NCBI GenBank assembly: GCA_964449985.1
Contig: CAYVCG010000031.1
Coordinates: forward strand, 1-25,334
Direction of reading: 5' to 3'
DNA from: CAYVCG01 sp964449985
Lineage (GTDB): Bacteria; Bacillota; Clostridia; Lachnospirales; WRAX01
Length of the DNA: 25,334 bases
A program made the position numbers and the translations under genes. The number at the start of each line of letters is the position of its first letter. Position 1 is the stretch's first letter. Below the pieces are notes generated by a model that was given only the letters and a program-made list of their open reading frames with translations, ran no database searches and had not been told where the DNA came from. Below are positions 1 through 8,573 of this stretch, piece after piece.

Positions 1-2
1 AT

Positions 3-440
3 ATGAAGATTTCAACAAAAGGAAGATATGCCCTTAGAGTGATGCTTGATCTTGCGATTAATAATACAGGTGCTTTTATTCCTCTTAAGGATATTTCAGA
101 GCGCCAGCAAATAACGGTCAAATACTTAGAACAAATAGTATCGATCCTTTGCAAGGCGGGGTATTTAAAAAGCCTAAGAGGAAACGGAGGAGGTTATAAG
201 CTTGCAAAACTCCCAAAAGAATATGGAGTGGGGGACATTTTGAGGACGACAGAAGGAAGTCTTTGCCCTATAGCCTGCCTCGATGATGACCCAAATCAAT
301 GCACAAGAAAAGAAAAATGCCTTGTTTTGCCGTTTTGGGAAGGTTTAAATAAGGTCATAAATAATTATGTAGACAGCTTTACGTTAGAAGATCTGCTTGA
401 GAGCGCAAAATCGGGTTTTGAGGCTGATTATATGATCTAA
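3..440 (+). CDS. Rrf2-family transcriptional regulator, IscR-like
   Basis: This is a complete 145-residue DNA-binding regulator of the Rrf2 family (IscR, CymR, NsrR relatives). The N-terminus MKISTKGRYALR is the usual family start, so the gene is whole although it begins at the window edge. A winged helix-turn-helix occupies about residues 1-80, with the family wing region RGNGGGYKL at 59-67. Cysteines lie at 88, 92, 100 and 106. C92, C100 and C106 resemble the three iron-sulfur ligands of IscR (C-X5-C-X5-C), here with an X7 first spacing. An Fe-S or redox sensor role is therefore likely, but this is inference; B. subtilis CymR lacks these cysteines. The gene is followed directly by a terminator, so it ends its transcript. 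In other clostridia such genes often precede iscS/iscU, which is not the case here. Its promoter is outside the window. Confidence 0.9.
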   Translation: MKISTKGRYALRVMLDLAINNTGAFIPLKDISERQQITVKYLEQIVSILCKAGYLKSLRGNGGGYKLAKLPKEYGVGDILRTTEGSLCPIACLDDDPNQCTRKEKCLVLPFWEGLNKVINNYVDSFTLEDLLESAKSGFEADYMI

Positions 441-456
441 ACGGATACAACAATAA

Positions 457-496
457 GCCCCCGGCTAGACGGTTTATCATACGTTTGGCCGGGGGC
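457..496. terminator. Bidirectional hairpin terminator between the Rrf2 gene and rubredoxin
   Basis: GCCCCCGGC (457-465) pairs perfectly with GCCGGGGGC (488-496). The stem can extend inward with G-U pairs to about 16 bp around the loop GTTTATCATA. It sits between two convergent genes. The plus side continues into a T-rich stretch (CTCTTTTTCG) and the minus side into TTATTGTTG, so it probably stops both transcripts. Confidence 0.85.
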
Positions 497-503
497 AAAT
501 ATT

Positions 504-662
504 CTACTCTTTTTCGAAATCGTCTTTTGTAACACCGCAAAGAGGGCATACCCAATCGTCTGGAATATCCTCAAACTTTGTTCCAGGAGCTATTCCTCCA
601 TCTTCATCCCCAACTTCGGGGTCATATACATAACCACAGATCTTGCAAATCCATTTTTCCAT
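504..662 (-). CDS. Rubredoxin
   Basis: This 52-residue protein is a small one-iron electron carrier of the anaerobic cytoplasm. In anaerobes rubredoxins pass electrons to oxygen- or peroxide-reducing partners such as rubrerythrin and flavodiiron proteins. It begins MEKWICKICGYVYDP and carries the two iron-binding knuckles: C6-K-I-C9-G-Y and C39-P-L-C42-G. The conserved W4, Y11 and Y13 aromatic core and the W37 preceding the second knuckle are also present. The length matches the family (about 52-54). AAGGAGG at 676-670 lies 7 bases before the ATG. It follows pyk by 18 bases, making it the last gene of the dnaE-pfkA-pyk operon. No redox partner gene is visible here. Start, stop and both Cys pairs were read directly. 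Confidence 0.96.
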   Translation of the reverse strand: MEKWICKICGYVYDPEVGDEDGGIAPGTKFEDIPDDWVCPLCGVTKDDFEKE

Positions 663-680
663 AATTAAGCCTCCTTAAAT

Positions 681-2432
681 TTATTTATGCATAAATCCAT
701 TATAAACGAATCCTTTTATACTATCAATCGTAATGGCAGTTCCGTTTGGAATAACGTCAATAACGCGTTCGTCGCAAATAATAATTGGAATGTCCAGCGC
801 TCTTGCAACAGTTTCCGCGTGCGTAATATCAACTTTTTTATCAGAACCAACAACCAGCCCTTTAGCCTTTTTGATATACGGAAGCATCGCATTATTAGTA
901 GACGAAGTAACAAGAATATCATCTGGCTTGAAATACTTGCTGGCTTCTTCCGCAACCTTAATGACAGTTGAGCGGCTGGTAACAATCTTATCTCCAATAC
1001 CGCGGCCTTTTACCAAAACATCTCCCACGATTTGAACTTTCATAATGTTTGTTGTGCCTGCAATGCCAACAGGAACGCCGGCAACGATAACAATCGGATC
1101 GCCTGTTTTCGCAAGACCTGTTTCCTCGGATTTTCTGACAGCAACGTTAAATATATCCTCGGTTTTGTCAGTGTGAAGAAGAGGAACACAACCCCAAATA
1201 AGATTTAGCTGTCTCATTAGCGTTTCGTTTAAACAAACAGAAACAACAGGGCAGGTTGGTTTGTATTTGGAAACCATTCTTGCAGTAAAACCGGAATTTG
1301 TTATAGTAACGATACACGGAGACTGCAGATCAGCAGCAGTAGTGCATGTTGCAAAGCTTATTGCGTTTGTAATATTATCCGCAGAATGATGAACGTCAAG
1401 TCCTTCACTATAGTCAATAGATTCCTCAGCTTTAACAGCAATTCTTGCCATCATTTGAACACTTTCAACAGGATATTTTCCGCTTGCTGTTTCGCCGGAA
1501 AGCATGATAGCGTCAGACCCATCAAATATGGCATTAGCAACGTCGTTGGCTTCCGCTCTGGTTGGGCGTGGATTTGTTACCATTGATTCCAACATTTGGG
1601 TTGCTGTTATAACAGGTTTGCCCATATGGTTTGCTTTCTTGATAAGCAGCTTTTGCACCAACGGAACTTCCTCAGGAGGGATTTCTACGCCCAAGTCACC
1701 CCTGGCGACCATAATGCCGTCCGCAACCTCAAGTATGTGTTCCAAATTGTTTACGCCGTCTCGGCTTTCAATTTTTGCTATTATATTAATATTATTACCG
1801 TGGTTTTGCTCCAAAACCTCTCTAATAGCCAATACATCCTTGGCAGAACGCACAAACGACGCCGCGATATAATCAAAGCCCATTTTAATACCAAATCTGA
1901 TATCCTCAACATCCTTATCCGTTAGGGAAGGCAGATTTACATAAACGTCAGGAACGTTTATACCTTTACGTGAGCTTAAGAATCCGCTGTTAACTGCGAT
2001 GCATTCAATATCCGTTTCTGTTATCTTCTTTATGCTAAGCTCAATAAGCCCGTCATCTATTAAGATTCTGCCACCTTCGGAAACATCTTTTGGCAAGTTT
2101 TCATACGTTATTGAAACGATACTTGCATCGCCCTCAATATCTCTTGTTGTCAATGTAAAGCTGCTGCCCTGATGAATAAATATTCTTTCGTTATTTTTGA
2201 AAGTTTTTATTCTTATTTCTGGGCCTTTTGTATCGAGTATAAGTGGTATGGGAGCGTTTAATTCTTCACGTGCCTGTTTCAATTTTGTTATAAGCTCTTC
2301 ATGGGATTCATAAGTTCCGTGTGAAAAGTTTATTCTTGCAGCGTCAAGGCCGGCCAATATAAGGTTTTTAATCACCTCGACGTCGTTACTTGCTGGTCCC
2401 AATGTTCCAACAATCTTAGTCCTTCTTATCAT
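681..2432 (-). CDS. pyk: Pyruvate kinase with C-terminal PEP-utiliser domain
   Basis: This enzyme transfers phosphate from phosphoenolpyruvate to ADP, the last step of glycolysis. Numbered from the ATG at 2432 (583 aa), it has DTKGPEIR near residue 67, the signature IIAKIESRDG with the catalytic Lys near 220, ARGDLGVEIP near 243 and TATQMLESM near 276. After the normal core (about 470 residues) comes an extra domain of about 105 residues (near 472-578). This contains ITHAE with His538, which resembles the mobile phosphohistidine domain of PEP synthase and matches the long Bacillus/Geobacillus form (587 aa). The start is uncertain. A GTG at 2447 is in frame but its ribosome site AGAGGGA (2454-2448) abuts it. 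The ATG gives the family N-terminus MIRRTKIVGTLGPAS but sits 15 bases from that site. It lies 39 bases after pfkA. Confidence 0.96.
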   Translation of the reverse strand: MIRRTKIVGTLGPASNDVEVIKNLILAGLDAARINFSHGTYESHEELITKLKQAREELNAPIPLILDTKGPEIRIKTFKNNERIFIHQGSSFTLTTRDIEGDASIVSITYENLPKDVSEGGRILIDDGLIELSIKKITETDIECIAVNSGFLSSRKGINVPDVYVNLPSLTDKDVEDIRFGIKMGFDYIAASFVRSAKDVLAIREVLEQNHGNNINIIAKIESRDGVNNLEHILEVADGIMVARGDLGVEIPPEEVPLVQKLLIKKANHMGKPVITATQMLESMVTNPRPTRAEANDVANAIFDGSDAIMLSGETASGKYPVESVQMMARIAVKAEESIDYSEGLDVHHSADNITNAISFATCTTAADLQSPCIVTITNSGFTARMVSKYKPTCPVVSVCLNETLMRQLNLIWGCVPLLHTDKTEDIFNVAVRKSEETGLAKTGDPIVIVAGVPVGIAGTTNIMKVQIVGDVLVKGRGIGDKIVTSRSTVIKVAEEASKYFKPDDILVTSSTNNAMLPYIKKAKGLVVGSDKKVDITHAETVARALDIPIIICDERVIDVIPNGTAITIDSIKGFVYNGFMHK

Positions 2433-2471
2433 AACGCAAATGCACACTCCCTCTGGTAAAAGTAATAAGTA

Positions 2472-3449
2472 CTATATAGCAAGTATTTTGGCTATATTAT
2501 AAAGTTTATTATCATATATCGCAGGCATAGAAAGGGCTTCTTCTATATCAATAGCCTCATGCTTACCGTTTCTGTATGATATAACCTTGTTCCATTCCTT
2601 CTTTTCAGCAAGCTCAACAGCCATAAAGCCCATAAGGGATGCATGCATTCTGTCAACAGCTGTCGGAGAACCACCTCTTTGAAGATATCCCAAAACAGTA
2701 GCACGGGTAACAATGCCGGTAAGCTCTTGAATTTCTTTGGCTAAAGCAACGCTTCCTCCGATACCTTCGGCAACAAGAATCAAATTGTGGGTCTTGCCCT
2801 TGCTTCTGTTTTTAATTATTTGCTCAACAACGGCTTGTATATTTTGGCCGCCGTTTTCCGGAACAATAATTTCTTCTGCTCCGCCAACAACGCCGCACCA
2901 TAATGCAATCTGGCCAGAATTTCTTCCCATAACCTCAACAACTGAACAACGTTCATGAGAGCTGGATGTATCTCTGATTTTATTTATAGCATCCATACCT
3001 GTGTTGACAGCCGTATCAAATCCAATAGTGTATTCAGTAAATGGCAAGTCAAGGTCTATCGTTCCAGGAATGCCCAAAACGTTAACGCCGCGCTTTGCAA
3101 GCTCTCTCGCGCCGGACAATGATCCGTCTCCTCCGATGACAACCAATCCGTCAAGGCCTAGGACTTGGCATATTCTTGCAGCTTTGTCTTTTCCTTCAGC
3201 TGTCATCATTTCTTTGCAACGAGCTGTAAGCAGGATTGTTCCGCCTCTATGAACTATATCGGAAACGCTTTTTGCATTAAGGTCGACTATGTCTGCGCTA
3301 AGCAAGCCCTCATAGCCCCGTCTTATGCCAATAACTTTAAAACCATAATGAATCGCAGATCGCACAACAGCACGTATCGTTGCGTTCATGCCGGGAGCGT
3401 CTCCTCCACTGGTCAATATACCTAGTTTTCTTTCTGTGTTTGGTAACAA
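2472..3449 (-). CDS. pfkA: ATP-dependent 6-phosphofructokinase
   Basis: This 325-residue enzyme phosphorylates fructose 6-phosphate to the 1,6-bisphosphate, the committed step of glycolysis. Visible motifs are GGDAPGMN (15-22) for ATP, VIGGDGS (104-110) and PGTIDLDL (128-135), which holds the two catalytic aspartates 132 and 134. The fructose-phosphate region DTSSSHERCSVVEVMGR ends at 176. Gly in GGDGS and Gly before TID indicate the ATP-using rather than the pyrophosphate-using type. The residue between the two aspartates is Leu133, whereas E. coli and Bacillus have Asn. Translation starts with TTG, with CGGAGGG seven bases upstream. The gene sits between dnaE (64 bases upstream) and pyk (39 bases downstream), a common Firmicute order. 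Confidence 0.97.
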   Translation of the reverse strand: MLPNTERKLGILTSGGDAPGMNATIRAVVRSAIHYGFKVIGIRRGYEGLLSADIVDLNAKSVSDIVHRGGTILLTARCKEMMTAEGKDKAARICQVLGLDGLVVIGGDGSLSGARELAKRGVNVLGIPGTIDLDLPFTEYTIGFDTAVNTGMDAINKIRDTSSSHERCSVVEVMGRNSGQIALWCGVVGGAEEIIVPENGGQNIQAVVEQIIKNRSKGKTHNLILVAEGIGGSVALAKEIQELTGIVTRATVLGYLQRGGSPTAVDRMHASLMGFMAVELAEKKEWNKVISYRNGKHEAIDIEEALSMPAIYDNKLYNIAKILAI

Positions 3450-3480
3450 GTCAAATCCCTCCGAAAAAAATTAATTGGGC

Positions 3481-3500
3481 AACTGCAAGTTTAAGCAGTT
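3481..3500 (-). other. Small hairpin between dnaE and pfkA
   Basis: AACTGC (3481-3486) and GCAGTT (3495-3500) can form a 6-bp stem with an 8-base loop. On the minus strand it is followed, after about 12 bases, by a run of seven T. The stem is short and the T-run is not adjacent, so it would be at most a weak attenuator or a processing site. Confidence 0.3.
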
Positions 3501-3513
3501 ATCAAGCATAGCT

Positions 3514-6500
3514 TTATTGCTCTTTTAAAACGACACATGTGTCGCCAAGCAGCCGTTTGAGGCTGTTTATCAAACGTTCGTCAGCTTCATTAATATTATA
3601 AGCATCGCTGACAGGAAGCTTTTTATTGTTTTTTTCATCATAGATGATAACCGGCGTATTCCCTTGATACTTTATAAGTATATCCTGAATGTCGCTATAT
3701 AGTATTTTAACGTTTTTTGGGATTTTTAGCCATAGTTTTTTTGAATTATGTCTAATTCTGTTTGTTTTATCCAAAAATCTTATTTCATCACAAATAATTT
3801 TGGTATCTTCATCCTCCCTGACGCTAGCTTTTCCCTTTATTAATATGGGTGTGCCTTCGTTTAAAGATTTGCCGTATTGCTCATGTTTGTTAGGAAAAAC
3901 AATAACTTCTACAGAGCCGAACAAATCCTCAACATTAAGGAAGGACATAGCATTATTGTTTTTAGTATATTTTACAGTTTTGCCTGAAATAATACCACCA
4001 TATGAAATGGACTTTCCATCATACAATTTTGCCTGAGATTCCTGAGACTTAAAGGAATCAATGCTTTCTTCTGTATTATCATTTATAAAGTCAATACTTG
4101 TGCAATTTGAATATTTTTTGACAATATCTTCATACTCAAGCATTGGGTGGCCGCTTATATAAACCCCAAGAACCTCTTTTTCAAGAGCAAGCTTTTCTCT
4201 AAGAGGGTATTCCCCTATTGCCTCGGGCAAATCATCGTCATAAACAGTTGCTTTTGCATCGCCCATATCAAACAAATTGATTTGGCCCTCGATCGTATTC
4301 TTTTTAACCCCCGCAATAGCGTTAATTATCTTTTCATATATATTCATATATTGAAGGCGTTTACCACCAAGTCCGTCAAAAACGCCGGCTTTTATAAGGC
4401 TTTCCAGCATTCTTTTATTAATTTCTCCGCCAGAAAGGCGGTTTATGAATTCTGATAGGCTTTTGAAATGGCCGTTTTTGCTGCGTTCAGAAATTATCGC
4501 TTCTATACCCGGGCGACCGACGTTTTTTATGGCTTTAAAGCCGAATCGGATTTTATCGCCGGAAACAGAGAAATGCGAATAGCTCTCATTTATATCAGGA
4601 GGCAACACCTCAATACCCATTTTTATGCATTCATTTATATATTCGGCAATTTTTGAAGAAGAATCCATAACAGATGTCATTAACGCTGCCATAAATTCAG
4701 TTGGATAAAAATATTTTAGCCATGCAGTTTGATAACCGATAACAGCATAAGCAGCTGCGTGAGACTTATTAAACGCATACTTGGCAAAATCGGTCATTTC
4801 ATCAAATATAGTTTCTGCAATTTCCTTTGGTATGCCGTTTTTGACACAGCCATTTACGTTATCGCCGCCATATATGAAATTTTGCCGCTCTTTTGCCATA
4901 ACATCGGCCTTTTTCTTGCTCATAGCGCGGCGAACAAGGTCGCTTCTGCCAAGGCTGTATCCGGCAAGGTCACGAACGATTTGCATAACCTGCTCCTGAT
5001 AAACAATACAGCCATATGTCGGCTTTAGAATATCCTCCAGCTTTGGATGCACATATGTTATATTATGACCACTGTTTTTGCCTTTTATATATTTCGGGAT
5101 AAAGTCCATAGGGCCGGGGCGGTATAAAGAAATTCCTGCAATAAGATCTTCTATGCTTTGCGGGATAAGCTCCTTCATAAAGCTCTTCATGCCGGAACTT
5201 TCCAGCTGGAAGATGCCTTCCGTTTTGCCAGAGGCAATCATTTCAAAAACTTTTGGTTCGGTCATATCTATATCGTCAATATTTAAATCAATCTTGTGGA
5301 TTCTTTTTATTTCATCAACAGCATTTTTAATAACAGTCAAAGTCCGAAGCCCTAAAAAATCCATTTTCAAAAGCCCAAGCTCTTCCAAAGTGTTCATAGG
5401 GAACTGGGTCGTGATAACGCCGTCGTTTTGATTAAGAGGAACATATTCGCTAACAGGCTCGTTGCATATAACAACGCCTGCCGCATGGGTTGAGGAATGG
5501 CGAGGCAAGCCTTCAAGGCGTTTGCTCATATCAATAAGATATTTAACGTCATCGTCATTATTATATTCGGCAAGCAAATCCGGGTTCATTTTAAGCGCTT
5601 GGGATATTGTCATTCCCAAGGCGAATGGTATCATCTTTGCGATTTTGTCAACGCTGGCATAACTCATACCCAGTGCTCGTCCAACGTCTCGAACAGCGCC
5701 TTTTGCCGCCATAGTTCCAAACGTTACAATTTGGGCGACCTTGTCATCGCCGTATTTTTCAATAACATAATCGATAACCTCTTGCCTGCGTTCATAGCAA
5801 AAGTCTATATCTATATCCGGCATACTGATTCTTTCCGGGTTTAAAAAGCGCTCGAAAATCAGGCTATATTTAAGCGGATCAATATTCGTTATTCTAAGGC
5901 AATAGGCCACAAGGCATCCAGCGGCCGAACCGCGACCGGGGCCAACGATAATATCATTATCTCTGGCGTATTTTATAAAATCCCAGACAATGAGGAAATA
6001 GTCTACAAACCTCATTTCTTTTATTACGGATAATTCGTATGCAAGCCTTTGGGAAAGCTCAGGAGTAATATCTCCGTATCTTTCGCTTAAACCCATATTG
6101 CATATCCGCTCTAAATACAAAAACGAATCCTCAGCGTTCGGCACGTTAAATTTCGGGAGCTTGTATTCGTTAAACCTTATATCAACGTTGCACCGAACGC
6201 TTATGTCATATGTATTTTGCAAAGCCTCGGGAACATGGCTAAACAGCGAATACATCTCTTCCGGCGATTTAAGATAAAACTGCCCACCTTCATAAGTCAT
6301 CCGGTCATCATCGTCCACGGTTTTGTTTGTTTGTATACAAATGAGAATATCATGTGCTTTTGCATCATCTTCATAAATATAGTGTATATCGTTTGTGCAA
6401 ACCAAAGGAATGCCTGTTTCACGGCTTATTTGAATCATTTGAGGGTTGGTCTGACCCTGTTCTCTAAGTCCGTGATCTTGAAGCTCAATGAAAAAGTTCC

Positions 6501-7014
6501 CACGGCCAAATATATCATCATATAAAAGCGCTTGTTCCTTGGCTTTTTCGTATGACACATTAAGCAAATTTTTTGCTACAGGCCCGGCAAGGCATGCGCT
6601 AAGAGCAATAAGCCCTTTGCTGTATTTTCTTAAAGCTTCGATATCAACGCGTGGTTTATAATAAAACCCTTCGGTAAAGCCTATGGAGCTTAGTTTAATA
6701 AGATTATGGTATCCCTCGTTGTTTTCTGCAAGCAAAACAAGATGATAATAAAAATTATCAGGAGAATTGTCTTTTCTGTGGCGCGAATCAGAAGAAACAT
6801 AAACCTCGCATCCAATAACCGGCTTTATACCTTCCGCTTTGGCTTTTTTATAAAAATCAATAACGCCATACATAACGCCATGATCAGTAATCGCTATAGA
6901 ATCCATGCCTAGCTCTTTAGTTCTTTCTATCAGTTCATTGATCTTTGAAGAACCGTCCAGCAGGCTGTATTCCGAATGCACATGCAAATGCGTGAAAAAA
7001 ATAGAATCTTTCAT
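3514..7014 (-). CDS. dnaE: DNA polymerase III alpha subunit (DnaE)
   Basis: This 1166-residue protein is a C-family replicative polymerase. An N-terminal PHP domain (about 5-215) has its metal-site residues intact: H9, H11, D44-H45, E70, D209 and H211. The polymerase core carries GPGRGSAAG (358-366), PDIDIDF (399-405) with catalytic D402/D404, and KMDFLGL (550-556) with the third aspartate D552. A helix-hairpin-helix region lies near 830-880. QINLF (911-915) matches the beta-clamp-binding pentapeptide pattern. An OB-fold spans about 1003-1080 and is followed by a short C-terminal domain. There is no 3'-5' exonuclease insertion, so this is DnaE rather than PolC. The ATG is preceded by AAGGGA seven bases upstream. 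It is the first gene of the dnaE-pfkA-pyk-rubredoxin operon and divergent from serS. Confidence 0.97.
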   Translation of the reverse strand: MKDSIFFTHLHVHSEYSLLDGSSKINELIERTKELGMDSIAITDHGVMYGVIDFYKKAKAEGIKPVIGCEVYVSSDSRHRKDNSPDNFYYHLVLLAENNEGYHNLIKLSSIGFTEGFYYKPRVDIEALRKYSKGLIALSACLAGPVAKNLLNVSYEKAKEQALLYDDIFGRGNFFIELQDHGLREQGQTNPQMIQISRETGIPLVCTNDIHYIYEDDAKAHDILICIQTNKTVDDDDRMTYEGGQFYLKSPEEMYSLFSHVPEALQNTYDISVRCNVDIRFNEYKLPKFNVPNAEDSFLYLERICNMGLSERYGDITPELSQRLAYELSVIKEMRFVDYFLIVWDFIKYARDNDIIVGPGRGSAAGCLVAYCLRITNIDPLKYSLIFERFLNPERISMPDIDIDFCYERRQEVIDYVIEKYGDDKVAQIVTFGTMAAKGAVRDVGRALGMSYASVDKIAKMIPFALGMTISQALKMNPDLLAEYNNDDDVKYLIDMSKRLEGLPRHSSTHAAGVVICNEPVSEYVPLNQNDGVITTQFPMNTLEELGLLKMDFLGLRTLTVIKNAVDEIKRIHKIDLNIDDIDMTEPKVFEMIASGKTEGIFQLESSGMKSFMKELIPQSIEDLIAGISLYRPGPMDFIPKYIKGKNSGHNITYVHPKLEDILKPTYGCIVYQEQVMQIVRDLAGYSLGRSDLVRRAMSKKKADVMAKERQNFIYGGDNVNGCVKNGIPKEIAETIFDEMTDFAKYAFNKSHAAAYAVIGYQTAWLKYFYPTEFMAALMTSVMDSSSKIAEYINECIKMGIEVLPPDINESYSHFSVSGDKIRFGFKAIKNVGRPGIEAIISERSKNGHFKSLSEFINRLSGGEINKRMLESLIKAGVFDGLGGKRLQYMNIYEKIINAIAGVKKNTIEGQINLFDMGDAKATVYDDDLPEAIGEYPLREKLALEKEVLGVYISGHPMLEYEDIVKKYSNCTSIDFINDNTEESIDSFKSQESQAKLYDGKSISYGGIISGKTVKYTKNNNAMSFLNVEDLFGSVEVIVFPNKHEQYGKSLNEGTPILIKGKASVREDEDTKIICDEIRFLDKTNRIRHNSKKLWLKIPKNVKILYSDIQDILIKYQGNTPVIIYDEKNNKKLPVSDAYNINEADERLINSLKRLLGDTCVVLKEQ

Positions 7015-7076
7015 AAATAAATCCCTTCACTGGCAAAAGACATGGTCAAAAAACCAAATGCCCCCATTTTATAAAT

Positions 7077-7082
7077 ATTATA
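7077..7082 (-). promoter_or_regulatory. Possible -10 box for the dnaE operon
   Basis: The minus strand reads TATAAT at 7082-7077, about 63 bases before the dnaE start. No convincing TTGACA-like -35 lies 16-18 bases upstream (the best is TATGCA), so this is a tentative call. Confidence 0.35.
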
Positions 7083-7149
7083 GATTATTTGTCGAAAATT
7101 GCATAGCCTTTTTTTGCAAATATTTTTTTATGATTGCACATCGTAAATA

Positions 7150-7177
7150 TTGTATTTTTATTTGGGTATGGTATAAT
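7150..7177 (+). promoter_or_regulatory. Extended -10 promoter for serS
   Basis: TTGTAT (7150-7155), a 16-base spacer, then TATAAT (7172-7177) preceded by TGG, giving the TGnTATAAT extended -10. The expected start of transcription is about 7184, leaving a leader of about 37 bases. That is too short for a T-box, so serS does not appear to be tRNA-controlled here. An imperfect inverted repeat GTATG/CATAC (7166-7170 and 7182-7186) flanks the -10. Confidence 0.7.
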
Positions 7178-7220
7178 TACTCATACTATTTCTAATTCTG
7201 TTATTTGAGGAGGCAATAAT

Positions 7221-8492
7221 ATGTTGGATGTAAAGGAACTGAGAAATAATTTTGATGAGATTAAAGCGGGGCTTTCAAAAAGGCAAAAGGATTTTGGCCT
7301 TGAGAAGTTTGTTGAAATGGATAAATTGCGTAGGGAATTGCTTCAAAAAACAGAAGAACTAAAGAGCAAACAGAATGCCGTTTCAAAGCAAGTGCCTATA
7401 TTAAAGAAAGAAGGCAAGGATGTTTCGGCTATTTTTGAAGAGATGAAAGCGCTGTCAGACGAGGTCAAAACCCTAGAACCAAAACTTAGAGAGATTGATG
7501 AAGAAATTGATAATTTCCTTTTGAATATTCCTAATGTTCCAAATAAAAACGTGCCAGAAGGTGCTTCCGATACTGATAATGTTGAGATAAGAAAATGGGG
7601 AACGCCAACGGAGTTTGCATTCGAACCAAAACCCCATTGGGATTTAGGCAAAGAGCTTGATATTATTGATTCCGAGATGGCTGCAAAGGTTACGGGAACA
7701 AGATTTACGTTTTATAAAGGTCTTGGCGCAAGGCTAGAGCGCGCTATTATGAACTTTATGCTTGATACCCATGTGGACAAGCATGGCTATACAGAAGTAT
7801 TCCCACCATTTATGGTTCACAGAAGAAGCATGCAAGGAACAGGCCAGTTGCCAAAATTTGAAGAAGATGCTTTTAAGGTTGCTAATACAGAGTATTTCTT
7901 GGTTCCAACTGCTGAGGTTCCCGTTACAAATATGTATAGAGAAGAAATTTTAGACGGTTCTAATCTAACAATTAAACACTGTGCATACACAGCATGTTTC
8001 CGTGCCGAAGCCGGTTCTGCCGGAAGAGATACAAGAGGGCTTATAAGGCAGCATCAGTTTAATAAAGTAGAGCTTGTAAAATTCGCCCGTCCGGAAAATT
8101 CATATGAAGAGCTTGAATCATTAACAAACGATGCAGAGCGCATATTGCAGCTTTTGGGCTTGCCATACCGTGTCGTCAAGCTTTGCGCGGGTGATTTAGG
8201 CTTCTCCTCAGCAATGACATATGATTTAGAAGTTTGGATGCCAAGCTATAATAGATATGTAGAGATTTCCAGCTGTTCTAACTTTGAATCATATCAGGCA
8301 AGGCGTGCAAATATTAGATTTAAAGATAATATACAAGATAAAGCCCAGTTTATTCACACATTAAACGGAAGCGGGCTTGCCGTTGGAAGAACAACAGCCG
8401 CTATTTTGGAAAACTTCCAGCAGGCAGATGGCTCGGTTTTGATACCGGAAGCGCTTGTTCCGTATATGCAGGGTATAAAGGAAATTAGATAA
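7221..8492 (+). CDS. serS: Seryl-tRNA synthetase
   Basis: This cytoplasmic class II synthetase charges tRNA-Ser (and tRNA-Sec where present). The 423-residue length is typical. The N-terminal tRNA-binding arm is a long antiparallel coiled coil (about 30-100) rich in Lys/Glu heptads. The catalytic core shows TGQLPKFEEDAF (207-218), the serine-site VPTAEVP (228-234), class II motif 2 around FRAEAGSAGRDTRG (260-273), and motif 3 GSGLAVGRTTAAILEN (383-398). The ATG has GAGGAGG (7207-7213) seven bases upstream. It is divergent from dnaE and is followed by a DUF3881-type gene 81 bases downstream, possibly on the same transcript. Confidence 0.97.
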   Translation: MLDVKELRNNFDEIKAGLSKRQKDFGLEKFVEMDKLRRELLQKTEELKSKQNAVSKQVPILKKEGKDVSAIFEEMKALSDEVKTLEPKLREIDEEIDNFLLNIPNVPNKNVPEGASDTDNVEIRKWGTPTEFAFEPKPHWDLGKELDIIDSEMAAKVTGTRFTFYKGLGARLERAIMNFMLDTHVDKHGYTEVFPPFMVHRRSMQGTGQLPKFEEDAFKVANTEYFLVPTAEVPVTNMYREEILDGSNLTIKHCAYTACFRAEAGSAGRDTRGLIRQHQFNKVELVKFARPENSYEELESLTNDAERILQLLGLPYRVVKLCAGDLGFSSAMTYDLEVWMPSYNRYVEISSCSNFESYQARRANIRFKDNIQDKAQFIHTLNGSGLAVGRTTAAILENFQQADGSVLIPEALVPYMQGIKEIR

Positions 8493-8518
8493 GTAAACAA
8501 TATGTATCACAAATGCGG

Positions 8519-8548
8519 TTGTTCTAGGCATAAACTATGTAAGAACAA
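8519..8548 (+). other. Inverted repeat between serS and the DUF3881-type gene
   Basis: TTGTTCT (8519-8525) and AGAACAA (8542-8548) form a perfect 7-bp stem with a 16-base loop. There is no T-run after it, so it is not a classical terminator. It could be an operator, a processing hairpin, or chance. Confidence 0.3.
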
Positions 8549-8573
8549 TCAATGGTAAGAAAGGAAAGCTTTG

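Noticed and set aside
687..1035. Plus-strand open frames inside pyk and similar frames opposite dnaE, serS and fliD
   Set aside because: They are antisense shadows of well-identified genes, without ribosome sites or recognisable protein features.
7166..7186. Inverted repeat GTATG/CATAC around the serS -10 as an operator
   Set aside because: Half-sites of five bases with an 11-base gap are easily found by chance in AT-rich DNA.
7015..7220. T-box leader for serS
   Set aside because: The predicted leader is only about 37 bases and I find no T-box sequence (GGTGGNACCGCG-like) or terminator hairpin in the region.
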